Assembly: GCA_030686995.1 (NCBI GenBank)
Contig: CM060696.1
Coordinates: forward strand, 115,955,949 to 116,019,948
Origin: Artemisia argyi
Taxonomy: Eukaryota > Streptophyta > Magnoliopsida > Asterales > Asteraceae
Reading direction: 5' to 3'
Length of the DNA stretch: 64,000 nt
Shown here: one piece after another, positions 36,254 to 47,900 of the stretch
How positions within the stretch are numbered: the stretch's first letter is position 1
Layout: every line of letters begins with the position of its first letter
The notes under the pieces: generated by a model
What the model saw: only the letters and a program-made list of their open reading frames with translations
Told to the model about the DNA's origin: nothing
The model's database searches: none
Made by a program: the position numbers and the translations under genes

Positions 36254-38044
36254 CTGTTAGAAAGGGGTGTTTGCCATTGTCATTTTAAACTTACTTTATT
36301 ACTGTTTTTATGACACATTTTAAGACGTCGTTTTGGGTCTGAACACAAGATACTTTTAATATAATTGTTGATCTGATATTTTCTACTTATGCTGCACACA
36401 AGATGCTGATGGCGGATGCGGTTATTTATATTAGTATGCATGTCTTTGTGTTGTGTTATAGGAGGCCAACACAGGTTCTTTTTGCTTGGGTCAAAACGCA
36501 GGAACAAATTTTTTTGATGTACTTTTTGCAACACTTTTTTAACAGCTAAACTTAAGGAACTTTTGTGAAAAGATTTAAAAAAAAAACTTTTTATTAAGTT
36601 TACAGAAGCTTTTAAGTATCCTACAGATACAAGCATAAAAGCATAATTACCAGCACATAAACCACATGTAATATACCTCAGCAATATTCCGCTTACCTGA
36701 TTTGACTTGCATACAAAAGTAAGAGTTTCGACCCAAACTCATTAAGAAAAGTGCAACGAAGTAGATGCATAAGTTTATATGAATCAATTAAAGGACTTAG
36801 AATGAAATCATCAAAAATCATACACATATGATGAACACGGAAAAAAGATGACATGAACAGTGGGTTAAAATGGGTAGCAATGTGATCTATGACTACGAAA
36901 GATCCTAAAACCAGATGTTAGACTACTTACATATCAAGTATGAAATGCTTATTGGGTTCTTTTCTACAGCCTACTAAACCTGAGAATACCAACCAAAATA
37001 ATAATCAAACAAAGGGCTGCTCAACCAAACATACAGCTACATTTGAATTCAGCCAAAAACACCTTTCATAACCGCTATCGTAACACCTAAAGCCCTTTTG
37101 AGTATTCAAAATAACTGAGAAGCTATGATTGGTCTTTATGACCACATACTACAACAAAGAAAAAAAGGGGCGCTCGTGACAAAGTTGAGTAACGGTTACA
37201 GAATTGTGGCCAAAAGTGATAAGTAGTTACCATTGAAGAAGTATCTTCAACTACAAATTTAGTTGCTATTAAGGACACAATAATAACACTACAAGACCAA
37301 TTCAAAAACAAGATGCCGAACATGGACTAAAGAAAGAAAAGAAAAAGGATTATTGGCGATAGGCATCTACAGTTATAAAGAACATGCGCTTAAGGCACAA
37401 TTCAGTAATTTCCAAGTAAAAGGAAAGAATCATGTGACAACTTAAGTATATGAGTTTATTCGAAGTACAACTATAGACTATAGATCAGCTAAAATTTTCT
37501 ATTAAAAAACAATAGATTGCACAACTGGTCAAACGGGTTTATAGACCTGAACATGAATTTCAGATAATGTCACAAGATTCGCAAAAAATAGTTGTTTTTG
37601 TGATTCTTATGCTAATATGAACTGCTAATAGAGTGTTAACGACATCATTCAAGAGTTACACAAGTACAACCATACACCATTAAAAATCATAAACATCTTA
37701 GATTACACAACTGGTCTATGTGGAGCTTACTAATAAGCCCAGAGGTCCTAGGTAACAGTGGAACCAATAAGCCAGCTAGAAGAGTTTCTCAATAAGCTAA
37801 TGATTAGCCTGGGGGACCCACTAATAAGTAATATCGAGGTCTAGGAAGTTGGGCTGTCTGTACTGATAACTCAGTATACATGTTGTGATCAGTGTATCTT
37901 GAGGGCACAAAAAACCTATGGGTAAAAGTTCATAGACACAAAATAAGCCCTGTGCTGATTAGATGAGCTAATAAGCTTTCAAAAGAAACAAAAGTTGAGG
38001 GCTGGAGACATATATATGTTCTGTTATTCAAACTTTTTTTTCAG
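36254..38044. other. non-coding Helitron interior
   Basis: No gene. The block 37440-37718 repeats 28345-28649. A series of 'aataagc' words (ctaataagcccag, ccaataagccag, ctaataagtaat) occurs at 37727-37990. I recognise no other element. Confidence 0.55.
37440..37718 (+). repeat. dispersed repeat, copy 2 (other copy 28345-28649)
   Basis: Same orientation and more than 90 percent alike to copy 1, but lacking an insertion of about 35 bp. It marks a duplication of Helitron interior sequence on both sides of the Rep/helicase. Confidence 0.85.
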
Positions 38045-38268
38045 CATGATGTAGGATATACTAAAGAAAAGAGCGGTATTGTGGTTGTTGGGCTTACTTT
38101 TCACACAGCACCAGTTGAAATTCGTGAGAAACTTTCCATTCCAGAGGCAGAATTACCTAAAGCAAAAAAAATATTATCTGATTGTAAGCATGATCATTAT
38201 TCGGACGTACAAAATAGAGACCGCAAGTTTTGGACAAGGGTTGTTGAAGAAGTGTACAAAGGATTTTA
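38045..38268 (+). pseudogene. HEMA: captured exon of glutamyl-tRNA reductase (HEMA)
   Basis: After a T-rich tract and CAG acceptor (38044) an open frame reads [20 protein letters not shown] and [16 protein letters not shown]. This is the conserved N-terminal start of glutamyl-tRNA reductase, the first enzyme of plant tetrapyrrole synthesis. After about 42 residues the likeness ends and the frame continues with an unrelated stretch ([18 protein letters not shown]) to a stop at 38266-38268. The NADPH-binding and dimerisation domains are absent. It is in the Helitron's own orientation and fits exon capture, possibly fused to a piece of a second gene. Confidence 0.82.
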
Positions 38269-38279
38269 AAATGCAATGA

Positions 38280-39811
38280 TTAAGTTGTCGAAATTTTCCG
38301 TAACATGGTACTAAACCACACTAACCCAACTTCACATATTCAAGTTACCAACGAGTTGGCAATTTGGCGGTTTAGGCAACGGGTCAAAACGGTTTTGGAT
38401 TCGTATGGATCATATTATCATTCGAGAGGAGCCACGTTTCGTTGACTCGCAAACACTATTATAATTCCATAAAAGGTATAAATAATTATATTTATATTGA
38501 TAAAATAATAATGTGCGTCTTTTTTAAAACATGTTGCAGAGTTCCTGGTTTAAAAATTACTTAACTGTCACTTTTGTTGTCGACATATAATGTGATGAAT
38601 GATTGGATTTAAATCTAGAGAAATAGTTGTCCTAAACTTCTGGCATAAAATACTATTTTTTTTAACATTTGATGGGAATATTATGTTGATTATAAATTGC
38701 TTGATAGCTAATTTATAAAGTTTAGTTTCAGGCCTGAATGTTTAATACATTTTAATGTAGCATGTAACCCATGATACCCTTCATTTAAGCCAATGAAATG
38801 CCAAATGCATGTTTCTTTCAATGGTGCTATTGAAATAATGAAGAAAGTGAAGTGGACAAGTAATTGGTGGTGCAGGGCATGAACATGAGCAAACAGATCA
38901 CTTTGAGCTTTATTTTGAATAAGCAAATGAATTCCAAAATGTGTTTTTCTTTTAAATTTTGAAACACAAACTACCAAACAATAGAGAAATGTAATTTTTA
39001 TTAGTTTTCAACTACTATTGAATCCTAGATTTGATCTAATGTTTCTACCTATTATAACTGTTATAAAAAAAGAATATATATATGCAGATGAACAATTTAT
39101 CAAAAGAGCTAAGTGACTAAACCTATTAATGCAGTATCACTAAGTATGTAGTATACGACAATTATGCACCTATCTAACCAACTAATATGACTTGAATACA
39201 ATGATCACGTATAAGCTGTTATTAATCTAAAGAATCAGGTTACTTACACAAATCCTACAATACCAATTAATTCAGTTGCAAATCATTCTCAAACAGTTAA
39301 TATGATCAAGTAAAAGCTAAATCGAATCCAAAACGTGGTCTAAACCAAAGTTGACTAACCAAAGTCAACTGATCCAAACACCCTATAAGGAACAGTTTAC
39401 TCTACAATACTGATCTTAAACCTTAGACCTACCAATTATATTATTGAAACAGATTATCCTAACACTATATAAGCTAAATAAATCTAAATTAACAACAAAA
39501 AGCAACAAAAACAAAAATATGCAGACCTTGGTAATAATAAGCAGAATAGAAACAAAAATAACACTAAGCCACAACAATCATATGTAACAACTACAAATGA
39601 TTAAACTAGCAACTAGAAGAAATTAGAAAGCAAAATCAATAATCACTTTAGATAGGCTTAATCTTTAGTAACTTTCAAACAATCTTCCATTAATCAAACA
39701 AGTAACAAAAGACAATCATGAAATCAATCCTAAAACAAAACCCTTAAAAAACATCAAACCTAAGACAGAAAAAGAAATCTTTAGTAACTTTCAATATTCA
39801 AATGTATTGCC
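38280..39811. other. non-coding Helitron interior
   Basis: AT-rich, no recognisable gene or repeat of note. The part 39100-39780 is rich in caa and taa words without open frames. Confidence 0.5.
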
Positions 39812-40675
39812 TTAATCTTCAACTAGAACCATTTGGCGACTAGCAGCATCAACAACTCTATCATAACGATCATCCTCAAAAACATCCTTAAATGGATGAA
39901 CTTCAACGCCATTGTGATCAAATACAGTCAACCGGTACTTATAATCACCAAGGTAACAAAGAACCATCTTTTGACCTTCCGCAATGTTCTCATTAACAAC
40001 TTCCAAGCCTGACGATGAAACCCGTACACCTTTCCGCTAATAACAAGTCCGTCAACATGATAACTGCGATTGCAAGTAACAACACTAATCGGACAGCAAA
40101 CCCGGCTATTCAGATGCTTGAAAAAATCCTTAGCGAAAATCTGGAACACAATCATAACAACAAGTCAGAAAAATAATATTAAAAAAAAATACACACAAAA
40201 GAATCAAACAAAATAACCTGGACACTATTGCTACATGAGGACGCGACAGTTACGCACGAGTGAGCTCGACCACGAAAATTATCACCCAAGTCTATAGTCA
40301 TTCCTTCCAAATTATAACCAGTAACTCGCAAATACTTATTACAAACGGATCTAAAGTGTATATTCCAGCCATCAATAACACCTTTTGAAACTCTGTATGA
40401 ATCCCAGCTTTTCCCAAAGATTAAACAATAGCTAGAGTTTAAACCTCTAACAGAAACTTTATAAACAACATCCTTAGTAACGAGAGTAATCTTCTTAACA
40501 TCACCCCCACTAGCGAAGTACATAAACTCCATAGGAACAACCTACAAGAAAGTAACCAAACCATCTCAAAAACACCAACCAAAAAAAAAAAAAAAAAAAA
40601 AGGCAAACAAATTAATTATAATACCAAACCCCCAGCATAATCTTTGTCAAACTTATATTCACAAACAAACTCCAT
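39812..40675 (-). pseudogene. second two-domain B3-like gene, frameshifted
   Basis: Same structure as the gene at 28897-29718: exons 40675-40625 (MEFVCEYKFDKDYAGGL), 40541-40218 and 40140-39812. The first domain is intact (VPMEFMYFAS; FGKSWDSYRVSKGVIDGWNIHF; TGYNLEGM). In the second, the frame holds to GFHRQAW near 40010 and then continues only one frame over as EVVNENIAEGQKMVLCYLGD and LTVFDHNG. Exon 3 is 329 bases where 330 would fit, so one base is missing. The two B3 genes differ at many positions, so the duplication is not recent. Intron 1 has an A(21) run at 40581-40601. Confidence 0.78.
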
Positions 40676-41177
40676 GTAAGCCAAAAAGAACAGCCGATCA
40701 ATTTCAATACACAACTTAAAAACCCAGCAAAAAACATTGTTTATATAGAAAAAGAGTAAAACAATCCTATCCTAATACAATTACAAAACATAATAACAAC
40801 AATCCTAATCATATACGAATGAATCAATTGAATTTATTAATTCAAATACCTGGGACAAAAAGATGCTTGAACTAATTTAATCATACCACCAAAATACAAC
40901 TGAAAATTCGAACATAAAGAAAACAGCCTTTCTATCAATAGAGAAGCACAAGTAAGAAGGATTGTTTTGGATTGTATTATAAAACTATCAGATAGGGATA
41001 GTTCCCTTTTACCCACAACTATCAGATAAGGATATGTTTGACTCAAAGTCAAACACTTATTAAAAAAATAACTAAAAAAAAACGCTATTTATAATTCACA
41101 CATTTATACATACATACTTGACATCAACAATTTTAAAATACAAGCAACAAAGAAAACAAAGGGAAAATACCACAACA

Positions 41178-43327
41178 ATGTCTGATCGATCAACCAAATC
41201 AGCAAAAACCAAAAAAAACCAACACCCAAAAAAGTTCCCGGCGACAAAAATCCATAATCTTAAAGAATTAAAACCAAACACAAAGACCAACTACAGAATA
41301 AAAGTTAAAGCAATTCGCGTATGGAAGACTTACTACATGGAAGCACCATCCAAAGCAAACGAAATCAATGCACAGATATGGGGCGAGCCGGTATTAAACT
41401 ACAATATCAATATGATCTTAATGGACAAAGAGGTACGCCTTTAAACATATTTACAAGTAAATTTATCGTAACTAATAAATGTATCGGGTCATTAGTGACG
41501 ATTAAAAAGAGTAACTATTTACTAAACATATTTATTTGCTTTTATGTGTTGACAATACATTGTGGTTTACTTTATCTCATTAAACCTATTGCCCTCTTAA
41601 TAGAAAACATGTGTAACTTTAATCGACCAGTTCATAAAAGAATGTGTCAGTAACGTTCAACGGCATTATACATCTTAAAAGTTTGATAGACACAACTAAA
41701 AGTTTATTTTCCAAAAAAATTATAGGGTTCAAAAATCCATGCGTGCGCAAATTACTATACAATATTCAAACGCGCCTCTGAGAAACCACTAAAAGAAGGA
41801 GCTACACTTATTATAAGCGACTTCAACTGTGTCCCCAACCAAGCGTCGATCAGGCTGGCGGAGCACGACGCAAAAATATACTTCAAGAAAGAAACTTGTG
41901 TTACAGTTACAGACGACTTCGAAACAGAATGCGACGGTCTTGAATTCGTTTCGTTCGAGTCAATTATCAGTAACCGAATAAGCAAGGCTAATGCTTTTGG
42001 TAATTTATAATAAAAAGTATATTTAATATTACAAAAACATCAAAAAACTAACATGAAATTAAATTTGCAGATGTAATTGGCCAGATAGTCTCGAACAAGA
42101 GACTCAAACAAGTCACCGTGGACCAGAAACCAACAAGTCTGATTGAATACGAGCTGCAAAATACAAGGTTCGTAATCAAAAATTATGAAATATAGTTACT
42201 TCATTTACTAACCGAGACATTTATTTATAACAGCGGCCAGAAGATACGATGTACTTTATGGGAAGATGATGCCGATGCTTTACAAGAATACATCGACAAA
42301 AATATCGCAAGAGGCGACCCTATCGTCATGATTCTCCAGCTAGCAAAAATTAACACATGGGAAAGTAAAACTTCTTAATTTCATATACTTTTTACATCAA
42401 AACCAAAATATTGATGCACTAATAAAAAGACTAAAACTTAACATAAATGCAGACAAACAACAAGTGTCGAGCATCAACAAAGCATCGAAGATTTATATCA
42501 ACAACAACAACAAGCAAATATCGATGTTCAAAGAAAGGTAAGAACATTATAAAGTAAACAAAAAAGCTATGAAAGTATGATAACCTATTATTGTTTTATC
42601 GCAGATTGCTAGAAAACATATCGAAAGGAACATGCAAACAACCTCAGCTAAACCTAACAGCTACCTTCAATGCAAAAACACAAGAAAAGGTATTCACAAA
42701 GACTGACAAGGTATGTTACACAAAAAACAACATTCTATTTGTAAAGGTAAATTCAAATCATATAATTAATTATTTCATTCTTCTATCTATTCAGATGACG
42801 AACACAATAGACATGCCAAAAGCCAAAGACCATAATAAAAAGGATATCATAATCATCGAAGATTCAGAAGACGAAAAGGTAATTAAAAAGACAACCGTCA
42901 CATAATTCACACACTTTATTTGTAAATTTAATTTATTCTATAATTTTATACCTAACTACCAAAAAACTATTTCATTACACTCATTGTTTCAACAAAAGCA
43001 TTTAGATATAACAACACTATTTACATATAACACACAACAAAATTATTTGATGCATACGTTTTGACACAGATTGATGACGACGAGAGCCCCCTTTTAAAGA
43101 ATATCAAAGGCGCATCAAACAACACATTAAAAGTTGGAGCTACCAAAAAAAGAAACAGTTCAAATGTTCTAGATGTTGAAGTCGTTAATGTGGAAGATTT
43201 GAGGACAAATACAAAAAAGGCAAAAACTACAGCCCATATATCCCGTAGTATGACGGAAGATGAATGGCAAAAAAATCGGGAATCCAAAAATTGCGACGTT
43301 GTAGAATATTATGAAGATGATGAGTGA
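41178..43327 (+). CDS. RPA70-like gene 2 of the Helitron, short form
   Basis: Eight exons: 41178-41432, 41726-41999, 42071-42167, 42234-42364, 42453-42537, 42605-42710, 42795-42878, 43070-43327. They join in frame to 429 residues. Exons 1-6 parallel exons 1-6 of RPA-like gene 1 (IKVKAIRVWKTYY; GSKIHAC; KIYFKKET; DVIGQIVSNK; IRCTLWEDDADALQEYI; IVMILQLAKINTW), i.e. OB folds that bind single-stranded DNA. The zinc ribbon and third OB fold of gene 1 are absent. Instead exons 7-8 give an acidic/basic tail with DSEDEK and EYYEDDE. The first ATG of the MSDRS start is chosen because the exon is open further 5' without a better start. Presumably it coats single strands during Helitron replication. Confidence 0.85.
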
Positions 43328-44138
43328 TACTGCCAAGTGTGTCAAGGGACATGTCAATGCATTCCGGAATAATGTACTTGCTCAAGACATTGATTTATAA
43401 TTTTTAATATCAACTATTTTATGTTTACTTTATATATAAACAAAATTTTAAGACATGTATTCGTTGCTCACATTCTATAACATTTGCATTGTTTGAATAA
43501 ATTAGTCATATAAAACCTTATTCTATAATGATAGTCATATATTACAACAATAAAATCATATTCCAGTTATCACTAAGGAAAATGACAACGATGATTTACT
43601 AATTTGAAACAAGACAAGCCGACATTATAACAAAATATAACTGTTTAGTAAATTAGCAGTTGATGGATTTCAACATGTCAAAAATGGATGCATTATGATG
43701 AAGACGATTAAAAAGAATCACTTACATCTTCATGGTTCAAGTGATTTATAGTACATGTCAAAAAGCCTTAATTGAGTTGGACATATTTTTGAAGCAGATT
43801 TTTAAGAGAAATAGGATGGTGGATATGAGTGTTATTTGCTCACAATCACTTAAATGAGAAAGAAAATAAGTGGGTAATGTGTACACTATTATTAGTAATC
43901 CAAGGGAAAAATAATTGGTCTGAATCATTGCATTGTATCAAAATGACGGCTCAATCTTTTTTGCATGTCTCAAGAAAAAAAAAATACTAAGACGTAACCA
44001 CCAAATAATTAAAGAAAACCAATACATCCAACCTCATTTACCAAATAATTAGAAAATAAAAAATCAATATTTTTCCGTATTATCTCATCCTACAGATATC
44101 ATAATATCAAATGCTTAAAATCGTAAAATAAGTTACTA
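43328..44138. other. non-coding, near the Helitron 3' end
   Basis: AT-rich DNA with no recognised gene or element. Confidence 0.5.
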
Positions 44139-44327
44139 TGCTTGGAAGTTAATGAGGGCGTTGTAGAACAGTCTACCGTGTCTATTCTAGAGGTGGCTTA
44201 TGAAAACGGTGTTTTGGATGACAAATCTGTAAAAGAATGTGAGGCTTTAGATACTCAGAAAATTCCAGACATGGAGGCAGGTGATAATGCAGGTCGTGCT
44301 GGAAAACGTGTTATAAAATGGACCGAT
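44139..44327 (+). pseudogene. captured exon, gene unknown
   Basis: An open frame ends at a good donor (gaccgat/GTAAGTG at 44327). It reads VVEQSTVSILEVAYENGVLD, KECEALDTQKIPDMEAGDN and GKRVIKWTD. A possible next exon follows an acceptor at about 44430 (VQSWFHECFQMHLKL) but breaks soon. I do not recognise the protein. The position just inside the 3' end of the Helitron fits capture. Confidence 0.4.
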
Positions 44328-44820
44328 GTAAGTGTCCTTTTATTTATACATGTTAATATTATTAAGAAAAGCTACGACGTTGTTCTTTGTGTACTTATTT
44401 GCACGTGAATCTTATGCTCAAATATTAGGTTCAAAGTTGGTTCCACGAATGCTTTCAAATGCATTTAAAGTTGGTGGTTGCTTCTTCTTGGTTGGATGAT
44501 GCAACCAAAAATTCCTATACTCAAGCCTCAAGGTCACCCAATTTCAATGCATTCGAAACTATTATCATGACATGCATGTACTTCAAGACTTGCTTGTCCC
44601 TCTTCACAATGTTTCAGATGCTTTAGAGTGGGCACATCGTGAAATGAGTATTTTCTAACTAGACTAAAAATTGGTTTATATGGAAATAACAAAAATCTTT
44701 ATGTTGTGACTAAAAACAACATAGAAGGGATATGTTATGCAAAAAAATCAAAGTGATATTTAAAAAAAAAACAAAAAATCAAATTAAAAAAAACAAATTA
44801 ATTCAAAATATTATAAAGAA

Positions 44821-44849
44821 CCACGCGCGTGCGCGGGCATTATAACTAG
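44821..44849 (+). other. Helitron 3' terminus: hairpin plus CTAG
   Basis: CC-a-CGCGC-gt-GCGCG-GG (44821-44837) forms a GC-rich hairpin. CATTATAA and the terminal CTAG follow, then host T at 44850. This is the known Helitron end structure, in which the hairpin acts as transposition terminator. It matches the end of the 345-bp Helitron at 3763-3787. Confidence 0.9.
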
Positions 44850-44997
44850 TACTGAACACAATAAAACCACATAGATAATCTGATATTAATTATACATCCA
44901 AATAAAAATTAAACGCAAATGTAGAACCTTGTATCATATATAAAAACAGGGAAACTAATCAGAAAATTACAAAATGGTTACTCATCATGATCATGTA

Positions 44998-47900
44998 TCA
45001 CCTGGATTGTGGTCCACTTCTGCCACCTCTAAACCGACCACCACCCCTTTGAAAGGGTTTTCTTCCTCCACGATTTGAAAATCCATTGCCTCGATTGGTA
45101 TTTTGAGAAGCTTCACTGTTTCCGGAAACAACAGATGGTCTCACAGCTCCATTATTTTCAATTTGAAATCCATTAGGCATGACAGCTCCTTGGGGCAAGT
45201 TCTGGAACACCATTGCTGGTCCGACTTGTGATTGGTTAAAGTTATTCTGAGGCATACCTGATGGCCTAACTTGCGACTGGTTAAAGTTATTCTGAGGCAT
45301 ACCTGCGGGCCCAACTTGTGACTGGTTGAGAAGTTGTGATTGGTTGAAATTATTCTGAGGCATAGCTGCGAGCCAAGATGCAAATGCAGGATTTACACCA
45401 AAATTGGGAGGGACGCCTTGAACAAAATTAGACGGAAACATCTGGCCACTATTGTTGAATTGTGGATTAAAGGGTGTGAAATTCGGTAAACCAATATTCT
45501 GAAATGGTTGCTGCATCATGTTTGGTTGCATAAAAGGTGCATTAGAGGGAAATATGTTTGGAGTAAACCCCATATTTTGTGGCTGAATAGCCGGGAACCC
45601 GTTTTGCCACACTCCCGAAGGCTGTGGACCATTGAAGTTAGGTGCCTGTGGACCTGGTGAAAATGCCTGAGGACCACCTGTGGGTCCACTAGAAGAACCA
45701 CTGACTTGTGTATTTGGAGAAGGCTGGGGATTCATTTTAGAGTTACCACCTCGATTTCTTGACTTTTTATCCTTCTTCATATTCCCATTTTTCTGTTCAC
45801 TTAATCCCCTTTTTGACATTTTTATCATTTTCTTATATTCAGCCTCTTTCTCATCATCTGAAAACTCTAATTCTTCAGACAACTCTTCATCATTTGCACC
45901 AGATGCATCGTACCCTTTTTGGTAAAGATTGTTGTTATTTAAAACATAATCTGCAAATTCAGGAACAAAAGAGATCAAGCTGCCTTGTTCGATGCCAGCA
46001 GGGACTTCACTTTCTGAGTTGAACCTTACTATATAGTAAGGATTCTTAACGGGTCCAAATATTTCATCCACCACTCCTAGCGGTGATCTACATTCTGTAA
46101 TCCATAGAATAGACCCCTCGCTTAGAGGCTTATGATTATCCACTCCTTCCACAATGACTTGTGCACCCATAATCTATTCAAAAAACCAAAATTAGTCGAC
46201 TGGACCCAAATTTGACTATATAAAAAATAGTGGATCGGGTCTATACAATAGGCAAAGTTTTCTTTGCAGTGAGCTTACCGATAATACAACTCCAACTGGA
46301 AGTGTCTGATGATGAGGTTGTATGGTTACAGTCACTGGAGGGACCGGAGGTAGATCCTGAAATCAACAAAAGATACCTATCAGGACGATTAAAGAATATC
46401 GTGTAAAAACCATTATAATGCACTTAATGATTAGAATATGGGGCTCACTATAAACAGATTAATGGCATGTTGAAAGATGACCAACAGATATGCAGCAATG
46501 ATAATCCTAAAACTAGTCTATACCAATAATTATGCAACTCATAAGTATTCTGTGGACCACAGATTATAAATATCCATGGCAGTGGAAGTTAAAAATTAGC
46601 TATTTGTCTGATCTTTAAGAATATGATTTGTGGATATAATTATATAAACCAAGTAATATACTGCTACCATAACCAGTCTGCTAGTATCAAAATAGTTAGA
46701 AGCATAGAGTCACTTGTGGTGATCTGCCCTGTATAAGGACTAAGACGAGAAAGGGAAAAAAAGGCCACGCCCCTAGTGAAGTAATCAGGTCATATAATGT
46801 TTATACTGTATACAGAATTTAAAAATTATACCAACCAGTCCAATTTATGATACATTCATAGTTCACCGTGGTCGTTGCAATATAAGTTCGTCAAATTAAT
46901 AATAACGTATAGTTATATACTGTGATCACTAGTGTATTCAAACTAGTTTATAATAACATACTAATATATAGGTGTCAACTGAAAGACTTCAAACAGTTGG
47001 CAAGGCATTATAGACTACTATCAGAGTCTACCTATGAATAAATCTATTAGGAGTAATATCCAGAGGCTTGTGACGAAGCTTTGGTATATTACCTTTGGCA
47101 GGGAAAAAAAAAAAAAACTGAAAACAACTTATGAGTCATGGAGATATGTTGAGACGTAGGATGAAAACGGGTCAATCATCTAGTTCATCAACTAGTGAAT
47201 CAGATAAGTATAATGGTGAACATTGTGAGCCTTTTGATAAAAACATGCATTTTGATTTTTTGCTATGGTGGAAAGTAAATAGCCCTAGGTTTCCAATTCT
47301 TTCTTTAATGGCTAGAGATTTGTTGGCCATTCCAATCTCAACAGTGGCTTCGGAGTCGGTATTTAGCACTAGTGGTCGAGTGTTGGATTCATATCGGAGC
47401 TCTTTAGGTGAGAAAACTATCTAATGCTTAGTTTGTGCTCAAGATTGGCTTCATTTAAGTGTAAATCCTGAAGATGAAGATATGGATACAATTGCAAAAA
47501 TAGAAAAAGGTACCTCTTTTATCTTATATATTTGACAATATTATACATACAATATATCGCTTAATGTTCCTTTATGTAGAGTTGATGGAGCAAGAAGGTG
47601 CACGTTTGGAATGATTGAAGATTGATTCGTTTTTTTAATAGTTTTAAAGTTTCCAGCATGGACTTGTTTTCCTACTGATGTGTGCTAGACTACTGCTACA
47701 ATACTTTTTTTTTTGTTTCACGCCTACTACTTTGGTACTACTATTAGTCTTTGGTTTTTGTTGAATGTTATGGTTGTTAATTATTGTTGTGGTTTGTTTC
47801 ATATGGAATTTGGTTTATTTCGCATATTTTTCATACGCAGAGAATCTGTATTTGGTTCTTTGTAAACTGGTCTGCAATATGCGTTTGGTTTGTGTGCTGT

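Larger units (their letters stand above)
21218..44849 (+). mobile_element. probable autonomous Helitron, about 23.6 kb
   Basis: The proposed 5' end is A/TCTTTTATATAATAC at 21218, closely matching the start of the 345-bp Helitron at 3443. The 3' end at 44846-44849 is CTAG before T, with a GC-rich hairpin (44821-44837) and CATTATAA between, again matching 3443-3787. In between lie an intact Rep/helicase gene, two RPA70-like genes, two antisense B3-like genes, captured fragments and a nested LINE end. The 3' end is strong. The 5' end rests on sequence likeness alone because no empty site is visible, and the element may be a chimera of two Helitrons since it has two sets of RPA and B3 genes. Confidence 0.65.
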
